From Paenibacillus popilliae ATCC 14706 (GTDB lineage: Bacteria; Bacillota; Bacilli; Paenibacillales; Paenibacillaceae): 64,000 nucleotides of DNA. Position numbers and translations under genes: made by a program. Positions 56,888-63,675 of the stretch are shown one piece after another. Positions within the stretch are counted from its first letter, which is position 1. Each line of letters starts with the position of its first letter. The notes below the pieces were generated by a model that saw nothing but the letters and a program-made list of their open reading frames with translations, ran no database searches and was not told where the DNA came from. The stretch spans positions 19,579 to 83,578 of the forward strand of contig NZ_BALG01000042.1 of NCBI RefSeq assembly GCF_000315235.1, written 5' to 3'.

Positions 56888-57159
56888 GCACTCATGGCAC
56901 GCACCCGTTCTGCACTCAGGAGTATTATGACAGCCTGCTCCAACTGCAGGAAATCGATTTTGTGCTGGTCGAGCTGAATCTGTATCTGGACACGCATCCC
57001 GGTGACACTCAGGCGATCCAACAGTTCAATTACTATGTTCATGAGCGGATGAAGGTGGCGAGGCAGTTCCAGGAGAAGTTCGGCCCCCTTCAGGCCGGCG
57101 GCTTCTATTCGAATTGCCCTTGGTCCTGGACAGACACGCCGTGGCCGTGGCAGGTGTAA
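56884..57159 (+). CDS. cotJB: Spore coat protein CotJB
   Basis: 91 residues from a TTG at 56884 overlapping the cotJA stop, with GGGAGGAGGG upstream. YYDSLLQLQEIDFVLVELNLYLDTHPGD, QQFNYYVHERMKV and the Trp-rich end WSWTDTPWPWQV are typical. Confidence 0.92.
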   Translation: MSTHGTHPFCTQEYYDSLLQLQEIDFVLVELNLYLDTHPGDTQAIQQFNYYVHERMKVARQFQEKFGPLQAGGFYSNCPWSWTDTPWPWQV

Positions 57160-57207
57160 CGGAAGCCCCGGGGAAGACGGGGAAACAACATTAGGAGGGA
57201 AGCGGCA

Positions 57208-57591
57208 TTGTGGGTATATGAGAAGAAGCTTCAATATCCGGTGTGCGTCAGCAAATGCGATCCACGCATGGCTAAGCTGCTGCTGGAGCAGTACGGTGGA
57301 GCCGACGGGGAACTAGCGGCGGCGCTTCGCTACTTGAATCAGCGCTACTCGATTCCGGATAAGGTCATCGGCTTGCTGACCGATATCGGGACGGAAGAAT
57401 TCGCCCACCTGGAAATGATCGCCACCATGGTATACAAGCTGACCAAGGACGCGACGCCGGAGCAATTGGAAGCGGCCGGGCTCGGGGCGCATTATGTCGC
57501 TCACGACAGCGCGCTGTTCTATGAAAATGCGGGCGGGGTGCCTTGGACGGCGGCCTATATTCAAGCGAAGGGCGATACGAATGTATATTAA
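57208..57591 (+). pseudogene. cotJC: CotJC (manganese-catalase-like coat protein), interrupted by a prophage-like element
   Basis: TTG start with AGGAGGG upstream; begins MWVYEKKLQYPV and matches CotJC closely through LLTDIGTEEFAHLEMIATM (ferritin-like metal site) and FYENAGGVPWTAAYIQAKGD. CotJC is about 189 residues. Here identity stops at residue 123 (AKGD), TNVY and a stop follow, and the next gene is a large serine recombinase ending 14 bp later. The missing third (normally beginning D-P-I-A-D-L, with the second metal-ligand helix) should lie at the right end of the element. As it stands the product is probably inactive. Confidence 0.9.
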
Positions 57592-57605
57592 GACACGACA
57601 TAGAT

Positions 57606-59045
57606 CTATGCCTTCCACGTGATGCTGATTTCACCGTCCCCTAATTCAATCATGTAGATCAAATCGCGCATTGCTCTTTTCGCTGTTAACCGGTCTATGG
57701 CTGTTACCTCGTTTAAGCGTTTAGTGATATTGTTTTTTACTTCGCTAGCCCCCCTTTTTTCTGCTTCCAACTTCGATAATTGGTCATTTAGTTGGCGTCG
57801 TTCAATTTCAACTCGTTTACTAGCAGATTTTAAGTCCTCTGCTGAAATTAGATCATTTTCATATGCTTCAATTTGTTTTTGGATACGTTTATCCACTTTT
57901 ATGAGTTGAGCCCTTATTTCTTTTATTTCGTCTGCGATCTTACTCGATGGTGCTACTTTTAATTTCAGTTCTTTATCGGAGGATGTTGCTATCCTTCTCA
58001 TTTCTTCAAGGATCATTTTTTCTAAGTCATCGCGGTGCGCCGCGTGGTGCTTACACCCATAACCAAGAACATATGATGAACAAATATAACGATAATAGGT
58101 GTATTCGTTATTTATTCTTTTGTGTCGGCTTGTGCTTCCCTTCATATTTTTGCCGCAATGCTTGCACTTAACTAATCCGGTTAGTAGATAGGTTTCGTTA
58201 TCAGCATGCTTATGGGCTCGCGATCGAGATTGCATAATCGCTTGAATTCGTGCAAATCGCTCAGGAGTAATGATGCCGGGGTGATTATCTTTTTTTATGA
58301 TCCATTCAGACTTATCACGCATGATAACCTTACCGTTTTTGGTTTCGCGTTTATTGTAAACCATAATCCCGGCAATTGTTTCGGTGCGAAGTAGGCGCTT
58401 TATATTTACTTGATCCCACATCTTACCGCGCTTAGTTGTTGATCCGAGATCGTTTAATTTTTTGGCAATCATGCGGTGGCCAGCCCCTTCTTCCGCGAGA
58501 TCGCACATAATTCGGACAAAGCGAGCTTCATCCTCGTTGATTACATACTGCCCATCTTCTACTTCATATCCGTAACAAGGCTGTGTAATCGCCCTTGTAG
58601 TATTTTTAGCGAGAGAAAGCATATTGTCCTTTACACGTTCGCTGATTCGTTCTCGCTCAAACTCTGCAAATACGCCGAGTAGTTGCAGTACCATGCGCCC
58701 GACCGCTGTTGAAGTATCAAAACTTTCAGATGCGGATACATATCTGCAATCGTATTCACTAAGTTTGTTTACAGTCTGAAGCAGATCGAGCAAGCTTCGA
58801 GACAGGCGATCAAGCTTTGATGTCAGGATGACATCCAATTTTCGTTGCTCCAGATCGGATAGGAGGCGCTGGATTCCGGGGCGACGCAAATCCTTTGCGC
58901 TATAGCCATCATCAATGTAAAACGTAGGAGTTTGCCAGCCCATAGCTTTACAATACGCTGAGAGTCGTTCCTGTTGCTCATTAAGGGAATTACCTTTTTC
59001 CGCCTGTTCGTCAGTGGATACACGGATATATGCAGCTACTCTCAT
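57606..59045 (-). CDS. Large serine recombinase (phage integrase)
   Basis: 479 residues from the ATG at 59045 with GAGGAGG 5 nt upstream. Resolvase domain (1-145): AAYIRVSTDEQAEKG with nucleophile Ser, LDRLSRSLLDLL, ASESFDTSTAVGRMVLQLLGVFAEFERERISER. Recombinase domain, then a zinc ribbon with CKHCGKNMKG and a downstream CSSYVLGYGC, then a coiled coil (about 385-440) needed in this family for integration/excision control. It should join attP to a site in cotJC and, with a directionality factor, reverse it. Its 3' end points at the junction. Confidence 0.95.
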   Translation of the reverse strand: MRVAAYIRVSTDEQAEKGNSLNEQQERLSAYCKAMGWQTPTFYIDDGYSAKDLRRPGIQRLLSDLEQRKLDVILTSKLDRLSRSLLDLLQTVNKLSEYDCRYVSASESFDTSTAVGRMVLQLLGVFAEFERERISERVKDNMLSLAKNTTRAITQPCYGYEVEDGQYVINEDEARFVRIMCDLAEEGAGHRMIAKKLNDLGSTTKRGKMWDQVNIKRLLRTETIAGIMVYNKRETKNGKVIMRDKSEWIIKKDNHPGIITPERFARIQAIMQSRSRAHKHADNETYLLTGLVKCKHCGKNMKGSTSRHKRINNEYTYYRYICSSYVLGYGCKHHAAHRDDLEKMILEEMRRIATSSDKELKLKVAPSSKIADEIKEIRAQLIKVDKRIQKQIEAYENDLISAEDLKSASKRVEIERRQLNDQLSKLEAEKRGASEVKNNITKRLNEVTAIDRLTAKRAMRDLIYMIELGDGEISITWKA

Positions 59046-59055
59046 CTTGACCTCC

Positions 59056-59688
59056 TCATACATCGATCATAATTTTTTTTAGTTTCCCTAAAATGAGAAC
59101 TGTGCCTTCCTGACAAATAATTGGTTCATAATTTATGTTTTCGGATTGTAAAACAATTGTGCCGCTACTTTTGAAAACCCGTTTCAATACTGCTTCATCA
59201 TTAATTTGCACCGCTGCTATTTCTCCGTTTTCAACATCTGGCTGTTTTCTGATAAGAAGCAAATCCCCTTCAAAAATACGAGCGCCGGTCATGGAGTCTC
59301 CTTTAGCCCGTAAATAGAAATATTCTTCTCCATCCAACCACTGTTTTGGGGTTGATTCATAACCACTGATTTCTACATATGTCAAGCCCCCGTTTCCGCA
59401 TGACACTTTTCCCACAACCGGCAAACTAACGGAGTTTAGATCGCTGACATCTAAGCCTAAATAAGACGTGGCTCCTTCTGTAAGATCTTTTACAGTTACA
59501 TCTAGGGCGTTTGCGATGTCGCTGATTCTTTTCATATCGATTTTTATTTCGCCATTTTCATATCTTTGAATTGTTTTCTTGGTTAGCCCTACCTTATCGG
59601 CTACATCCTGCAAACTGTACTCCTTCAAACTGCGATACCTTTTGATATTTTTTCCGACCGCTAGATAAAACAACTTTGAGTCATGCAT
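59056..59688 (-). CDS. CI-type phage repressor (XRE HTH plus S24 peptidase)
   Basis: 210 residues from the ATG at 59688 with GGAGG 10 nt upstream. HTH near 10-65 (LQDVADKVGLTKKTIQRYENGE). LexA-type autocleavage half: CG in VSCGNGG as the cleavage dipeptide, GDSM with catalytic Ser, and AVLKRV with catalytic Lys. RecA-stimulated self-cleavage should induce the element upon DNA damage. Ends 11 bp before the integrase start, so the two may share a transcript. Confidence 0.93.
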   Translation of the reverse strand: MHDSKLFYLAVGKNIKRYRSLKEYSLQDVADKVGLTKKTIQRYENGEIKIDMKRISDIANALDVTVKDLTEGATSYLGLDVSDLNSVSLPVVGKVSCGNGGLTYVEISGYESTPKQWLDGEEYFYLRAKGDSMTGARIFEGDLLLIRKQPDVENGEIAAVQINDEAVLKRVFKSSGTIVLQSENINYEPIICQEGTVLILGKLKKIMIDV

Positions 59689-59784
59689 TTCTAAATATTC
59701 CTCCAACAGTGGTATTTATATATTTATATAAACACAAAAAGACACGAAACACAAATAAAATTATCCATTGTGTCATTTTAGGTC

Positions 59785-59835
59785 TTGACATGAATTATTT
59801 GGGTCCGGTAAGATAGTGGTGTCTCAAAAAGACAC
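59785..59835 (+). promoter_or_regulatory. Early rightward promoter and CI operator
   Basis: TTGACA (59785-59790), 18 bp, TAAGAT (59809-59814), followed by the operator GTGTC-N7-GACAC (59819-59835) over the start site. Additional GTGTC/GACAC half-sites lie at 59741-59745 and 59770-59774 toward the repressor gene. Confidence 0.7.
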
Positions 59836-59851
59836 GAACGGAGGTGAGGGA

Positions 59852-60085
59852 ATGTTTGTTACAGTTAAAGCAGCTAGAATAACATCGGGGATTCCGGCAG
59901 AAGAGATGGCTTTCCGACTCGGACTATCGAAAACCGGGTATCTCAGGAAAGAGAATGGGAAGACACGGTTTTACGTTGATGAGATTGCAAAAATCAGTTT
60001 AATACTAGGGATTAGTATCGAAAATTTTTTGGAACTATCGTGTCATTTAGAGACACAAAAAGCGCAGGATTATAGTGCTTCATAA
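59852..60085 (+). CDS. Cro-like XRE regulator
   Basis: 77 residues from the ATG at 59852 with GGAGGTGA upstream (the frame is open to 59816 through the operator). An HTH is plausible at 10-45 (PAEEMAFRLGLSKTGYLRKENGKT) and the VDEIAKISLILGISIENFLEL segment is typical of short phage HTH proteins. Divergent from the CI gene. Confidence 0.75.
   Translation: MFVTVKAARITSGIPAEEMAFRLGLSKTGYLRKENGKTRFYVDEIAKISLILGISIENFLELSCHLETQKAQDYSAS
60040..60056 (+). promoter_or_regulatory. Second GTGTC-N7-GACAC operator, inside the Cro-like gene
   Basis: Same half-sites and spacing as 59819-59835, here within the codons for residues 63-69 of the Cro-like protein. Confidence 0.55.
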
Positions 60086-60172
60086 GGTCAAAATGGACAA
60101 ACGACAATCCGCCTGCCTGATGAGCTAATGAAGGAACTCAAGCAGGAGGCGGAGCGGAAGGGGATTAGTTAA
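60086..60172 (+). pseudogene. Arc-type ribbon-helix-helix remnant
   Basis: In the same frame as the Cro-like gene, right after its stop, the DNA reads NGQTTIRLPDELMKELKQEAERKGIS then TAA. This is the start of an Arc/MetJ-type protein with no usable start codon and cut off before helix 2. A relic, or a readthrough extension. Confidence 0.5.
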
Positions 60173-60411
60173 TTAATGCTTTTTATTGCGGCTTCTTGTT
60201 CAATGGAGCGGACAGACAATACTTCAATAATACGGTGTTGCTGCTCTTGGATAGTTTCGAGGCGCTTTACTGATTCGTTGGTTTCCATGACAGCACGTTT
60301 AATCAATTGTTGCTCGGCTTTCATGTCTTTCATATCGGTTTCCATTCGATCAAGCCGTTGATTGGTGGATTTCAGCTCAGTAAGAATCTGTTGTAATAAT
60401 TGCTCGCTCAT
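60169..60411 (-). CDS. Small coiled-coil protein
   Basis: 80 residues; AAAGGAG 8 nt before the ATG. Almost entirely heptad-like coiled coil (LLQQILTELKSTNQRLDRMETDMKDMK, NESVKRLETIQEQQHRI). Common in phages and mobile elements; function unknown. Confidence 0.75.
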   Translation of the reverse strand: MSEQLLQQILTELKSTNQRLDRMETDMKDMKAEQQLIKRAVMETNESVKRLETIQEQQHRIIEVLSVRSIEQEAAIKSIN

Positions 60412-60491
60412 CGTACACGCTCCTTTGGGTTGTAGGTCTAGTATCGCATTATTTAATGTATTTGGGAAGCCGCCGTGGCGGGTTTTGGTTT

Positions 60492-60839
60492 TTAATTACC
60501 TTCGCCGCCTTGGCTCTGTAGTTCTAATAATTGATTTATTTGCTTTTCCACAAACGCTTTGTATTTATCGTCAAGTTGTTCGTACTTGTCCATTATTAGA
60601 GCAAGCATATTAACGGATCCGTTTAAGGCGCTTAAGTCATCGTTACTATCGTCCAGCAACCAATTTTTATCAACGTTATACATCAATGATACGCAGTTAA
60701 TAAAAAGTTGAGTGGGTTCAACATTTCCAAGTTCAATATTGGCTAAATTTCCTCGTGATATGCCAATGGAATTAGCGAAATCGGACTGTGTAAGATTGTT
60801 AGCTTTTCTTATAAGCTTGAGTTTTTCGGGAAATTTCAT
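60492..60839 (-). CDS. XRE family transcriptional regulator
   Basis: 115 residues; GGAGG upstream. N-terminal HTH (LKLIRKANNLTQSDFANSIGISRGNLANIELGNVEP) and a helical C-terminal part (MDKYEQLDDKYKAFVEKQINQLLEL) likely for dimerisation. No peptidase half. Divergent promoter with the small gene at 61023. Confidence 0.88.
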   Translation of the reverse strand: MKFPEKLKLIRKANNLTQSDFANSIGISRGNLANIELGNVEPTQLFINCVSLMYNVDKNWLLDDSNDDLSALNGSVNMLALIMDKYEQLDDKYKAFVEKQINQLLELQSQGGEGN

Positions 60840-60865
60840 TTGACATTGTCACCTCCACAGTTTCC

Positions 60866-60894
60866 ATAGTATCAATCAATAATGCTTATGTCAA
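60866..60894 (-). promoter_or_regulatory. Promoter of the XRE gene
   Basis: Minus-strand TTGACA (60894-60889), 17-bp spacer, TACTAT (60871-60866). The -35 sits in TGTATTGACA. Confidence 0.7.
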
Positions 60895-60937
60895 TACATA
60901 TAGAACTGAAATAAACAAAATTATTTATTTTATTGTA

Positions 60938-60966
60938 TTGACACAAACAAAAGAATGAGATAAATT
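60938..60966 (+). promoter_or_regulatory. Divergent promoter of the small gene at 61023
   Basis: TTGACA (60938-60943), 17 bp, TAAATT. Its -35 also sits in TGTATTGACA, an inverted copy of the one at 60889-60898, so both may be operator half-sites. Confidence 0.65.
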
Positions 60967-61022
60967 GTAATTGTACAAGCGAGTTAAACAAGGAAAATGT
61001 ACTCAAACAAGCAACGGGGGTG

Positions 61023-61193
61023 ATGGAAGTGAATACGCCACAGATAACAGCAGTCAAAGCTGCATTTGAGATTGGTTTGTTGGCGGGGCAGTTAACCCCT
61101 AAGAATCAGTCTTATGTTTTAAACACAATAAATGCTCTCTTGTTTAGCCAGGAAACAAATGATAAATCCGCGCAAGAACAAAAAGGCGCGTAG
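61023..61193 (+). CDS. Small phage protein, unknown
   Basis: 56 residues, start ATG 61023 or GTG 61029 (GGGGGTG upstream favours the GTG). Sequence MEVNTPQITAVKAAFEIGLLAG then QLTPKNQSYVLNTINALLFSQ: soluble helical, no motif. First gene rightward from the divergent XRE promoter. Confidence 0.6.
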   Translation: MEVNTPQITAVKAAFEIGLLAGQLTPKNQSYVLNTINALLFSQETNDKSAQEQKGA

Positions 61194-61225
61194 AGCCGCA
61201 CCTTTAAATAAGTATGTACATCGTA

Positions 61226-62155
61226 TCAATCTTGATCAACGAGTTCATAAAATACATTTTCACTGATTATTTCTAAGTCTTGTCCTGAAAGAATAAGTGA
61301 TTCAGCTTTTTTCAATTTTGAACTCTTACCATCTTTTATAGATTTCGAGTAATCAAAATTACCCAAAATGAGATAATTTGATTTTTTGTTAACACCATCA
61401 GCACAATGTCCACCTAAATCAACAACTATTTGCATAGCGTCTTTGCGCGACATTTTTTCAAGTGTTCCCGTAAAAACACAAACTTTTCCATAAAGAGGGT
61501 GTGATTCGTCAAAATCTTCTTTTTCGGTAGTTATTGAGGAAGCCTTAGTGTATTTCTTTCTGACAAATAATTTTTCTAAACTTAAATTATTGCTTGCTAC
61601 GTGGTTTGAAATGAATTGATAAAGTTCTATAGCAGCTTTGCAATCATCTAAAGATCTATGGTTAGGCAGGGTAAGTTCAAAATAGTCTGCCAAAGTTTTT
61701 AGACGATGGTTTTTTAACTCCGGAAATAGTTTCCTTGATAATCGCAAAGTATCAACAAAATTGTTGGAGAATGGGGTTCCAGTAATTGTCAAGCTAAAGT
61801 CATAGATAAAATTCACGTCAAAATGAGCGTTATGAATAACAACTACATCATCACCAATAAAACGCAGGAAGTTTGGCAAAGCATTCTCGATTTTAGGTGC
61901 ATCTTTAACCATTTCATTTGTAATGCCTGTTAGGTTGGTAATGAAGTCGCCAATTCTATGTTCAGGTTTGACTAGAGATTGAAATATGTCTATCACTTCA
62001 TTATTTCGAACTTTTATAGCAGACAGTTCTAAGATTTCTTCAAAGCGAGGGTCAAGACCCGTTGTTTCAAGATCAAGAATTGTATAGTCCTGCAAAATGG
62101 AAGTTAAGCTTTTACCTTTAAATTTGCGTTCAGTACGAGGTAAAACTTCTAACAT
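61226..62155 (-). CDS. DEDDh 3'-5' exonuclease fused to a BRCT domain
   Basis: 309 residues; AGGGG 9 nt upstream of the ATG. Exonuclease at about 20-185: Exo I ILDLETTGLD, Exo II HNAHFDVNF and Exo III HRSLDDC, resembling the PolC/DnaQ epsilon family. C-terminal BRCT at about 222-300: GKVCVFTGTLEKMSRKDAMQIVVDLGGHCADGVNKKSNYLILG, as in NAD-dependent ligase. Acts on DNA or RNA 3' ends, the BRCT giving DNA or partner binding. Isolated on the minus strand between rightward phage genes and very AT-rich, like a moron or cargo gene. Confidence 0.88.
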   Translation of the reverse strand: MLEVLPRTERKFKGKSLTSILQDYTILDLETTGLDPRFEEILELSAIKVRNNEVIDIFQSLVKPEHRIGDFITNLTGITNEMVKDAPKIENALPNFLRFIGDDVVVIHNAHFDVNFIYDFSLTITGTPFSNNFVDTLRLSRKLFPELKNHRLKTLADYFELTLPNHRSLDDCKAAIELYQFISNHVASNNLSLEKLFVRKKYTKASSITTEKEDFDESHPLYGKVCVFTGTLEKMSRKDAMQIVVDLGGHCADGVNKKSNYLILGNFDYSKSIKDGKSSKLKKAESLILSGQDLEIISENVFYELVDQD

Positions 62156-62310
62156 AAGTGAATTCCCCTATTCCTTTTAATGGTAAGTAATAACTACCAA
62201 TATTCGACAGGGGAGGTTGATTATCCTGCATAAGGGGAAATTTTTAGAACAAAAAGACCGTCAAGTCGGACAAACGTAACAACATACACTCAACCGAGGA
62301 GGAGATGTGA

Positions 62311-62499
62311 GTGGGTAAACGTAAAAGCGAAAGACCTCAGCTAAAGCTCGTAGGGCACTATATGATCATCAATGGTGAAAGGTTTGAAATCGACCCAAGT
62401 AAGACTGATCTACCCAACCGCTGTAAGTTGGCGTTGGCAGAAATGGCTACGGGAAAGAAGTATGAATTTGTTAATGCAATGGTAACTGTCGGCTCCTAA
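62311..62499 (+). CDS. Small conserved-looking phage protein
   Basis: 62 residues from a GTG at 62311 with GAGGAGG upstream. Basic start GKRKSERPQLKLVGHYMIINGERFEIDP and a helix ending in EMATGKKYEF. Not recognised. Confidence 0.6.
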   Translation: MGKRKSERPQLKLVGHYMIINGERFEIDPSKTDLPNRCKLALAEMATGKKYEFVNAMVTVGS

Positions 62500-62533
62500 C
62501 GGAGTCGCCTTATAGGACAAGCCCAGTAGGAGG

Positions 62534-62826
62534 GGATGATGATATAGCTCAAACTGCATGGAAACAAAGTGTCGATTTACCAGATGCCTGATGCATGCCA
62601 ATAAGTGCTCTGTTAGGGACAAAATCAGCAATGTTAGAGACGGAAGCGACTGTTTCTTCGAGGCGATTCATGTTAGAAAGTGCTTTCTTCATAGGTGAAA
62701 CACCTCCAAAGATTTCAGAAATTCTGGTGGCATGCGTAGCAAATGAGTCAACCAAATTGTTATCGTATCGGCTTTTTATCCGACACATCTACATGTTTCC
62801 ATGCAGTTCAGCATATATCATCATCC
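62534..62826. repeat. 293-bp element with 33-bp imperfect inverted ends (MITE-like)
   Basis: 62534-62566 and 62794-62826 are inverted copies starting GGATGATGAT and sharing CTGCATGGAAACA; similarity continues inward as GTGTCG after a small gap. No target-site duplication found by eye. It contains a 47-codon minus-strand frame. Confidence 0.65.
62549..62692 (-). CDS. 47-residue frame within the inverted-repeat element
   Basis: ATG at 62692 with GGAGG 10 nt upstream. MKKALSNMNRLEETVASVSN then IADFVPNRALIGMHQ and ASGKSTLCFHAV, ending inside the left inverted repeat. Frame is open further upstream (62788). Not recognised; could be a truncated protein. Confidence 0.4.
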   Translation of the reverse strand: MKKALSNMNRLEETVASVSNIADFVPNRALIGMHQASGKSTLCFHAV

Positions 62827-63099
62827 GCAAGGGGATGTCGGGCGCTCGTGGGCAGGTTATTGGTTATCGTCCGCACTGCCTATGCGTTGCACCTTCCGAG
62901 GTACACAAGCGACTTCCCTCGGCTTGGCTCAAGATTGCCATATTCATAGAACTTAGGTTTCCTTGAATTCACCCGATGCGCACTCGCGAATTACTTCGTG
63001 AGGGGGCAATATGACACTCTCCTACTGGTATATATTACTAAAATGCTATACATGGTAGCAAGAGCAATTGGGAAGGGGCAAGTAGGAAGGGAAAATGAG

Positions 63100-63231
63100 G
63101 TGGTTGGTATAAAGATCACACTCACGCCCGAGCAGATGCAACGGCTAGTGAAAATTGTTGTGCCAGAAGCTGTTGAACTAATTCGGCGGCAAAAAGCAAG
63201 GAAGCAAATTAAGTACGAAGAAACAACATGA
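63100..63231 (+). CDS. Small phage protein, unknown
   Basis: 43 residues from a GTG at 63100, GGAAGGG 8 nt upstream. MVGIKITLTPEQMQRLVKIV then helix and basic tail (RRQKARKQIKYEE). Open frame extends to 62998 but that part looks non-coding. Not recognised. Confidence 0.5.
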   Translation: MVGIKITLTPEQMQRLVKIVVPEAVELIRRQKARKQIKYEETT

Positions 63232-63276
63232 ACCTACATAATTTACAGGACAAGCCTATGAAAGGAGAAACCAATG

Positions 63277-63405
63277 ATGCCAATACCAGATGAAGTACTT
63301 GACCACTTAGCCGAGCGTTACTACCGGGAGTATGTCGACCCAAGGAAGTGCAAATTTATCACCTGGGCGGCCATTGAGGCCGAGCGGATGGGATTTAGAT
63401 TTTGA
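63277..63405 (+). CDS. Small phage protein, unknown
   Basis: 42 residues; two adjacent ATGs (63274, 63277) after AAAGGAG. MPIPDEVLDHLAERYYREYVDP then CKFITWAAIEAERMGFRF. Not recognised; typical of small replication-region phage genes. Confidence 0.55.
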   Translation: MPIPDEVLDHLAERYYREYVDPRKCKFITWAAIEAERMGFRF

Positions 63406-63472
63406 TAGGGGATTTAGATTTTAAGAATTTTAAGAGGAGGTGAGAGGGAATGTCGAAAGCGATGCAAACTAA

Positions 63473-63661
63473 ACTCAAATTGACAATACCGAGGGACGGC
63501 GTGTATACGTGACGGAGGTTGTAGCGGATAATGTGCGGTTCCTGGAATTCAACCGCGACAGCGGAGGAGGAGGTTCTAGCCAGTCCCGCGGTCCGGCAGC
63601 GGATCCGTTCTCTGACGACGGCAGACCGATCGATATACCAGACGGTGATTTACCGTTCTAG
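63473..63661 (+). pseudogene. ssb: 5'-truncated single-stranded DNA-binding protein
   Basis: From 63473 the frame reads TQIDNTEGRRVYVTEVVADN then VRFLEF, a Gly/Ser linker and the acidic tip DIPDGDLPF: the last third of an SSB with its partner-binding tail. An in-frame TAA (63470) precedes it. The only RBS-linked start nearby (GAGGAGGTGAGAGGGA, ATG 63450) is in another frame and ends after 20 codons at 63512. The OB-fold half is absent. Confidence 0.75.
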
Positions 63662-63675
63662 GGGGGCAGAAGGGC

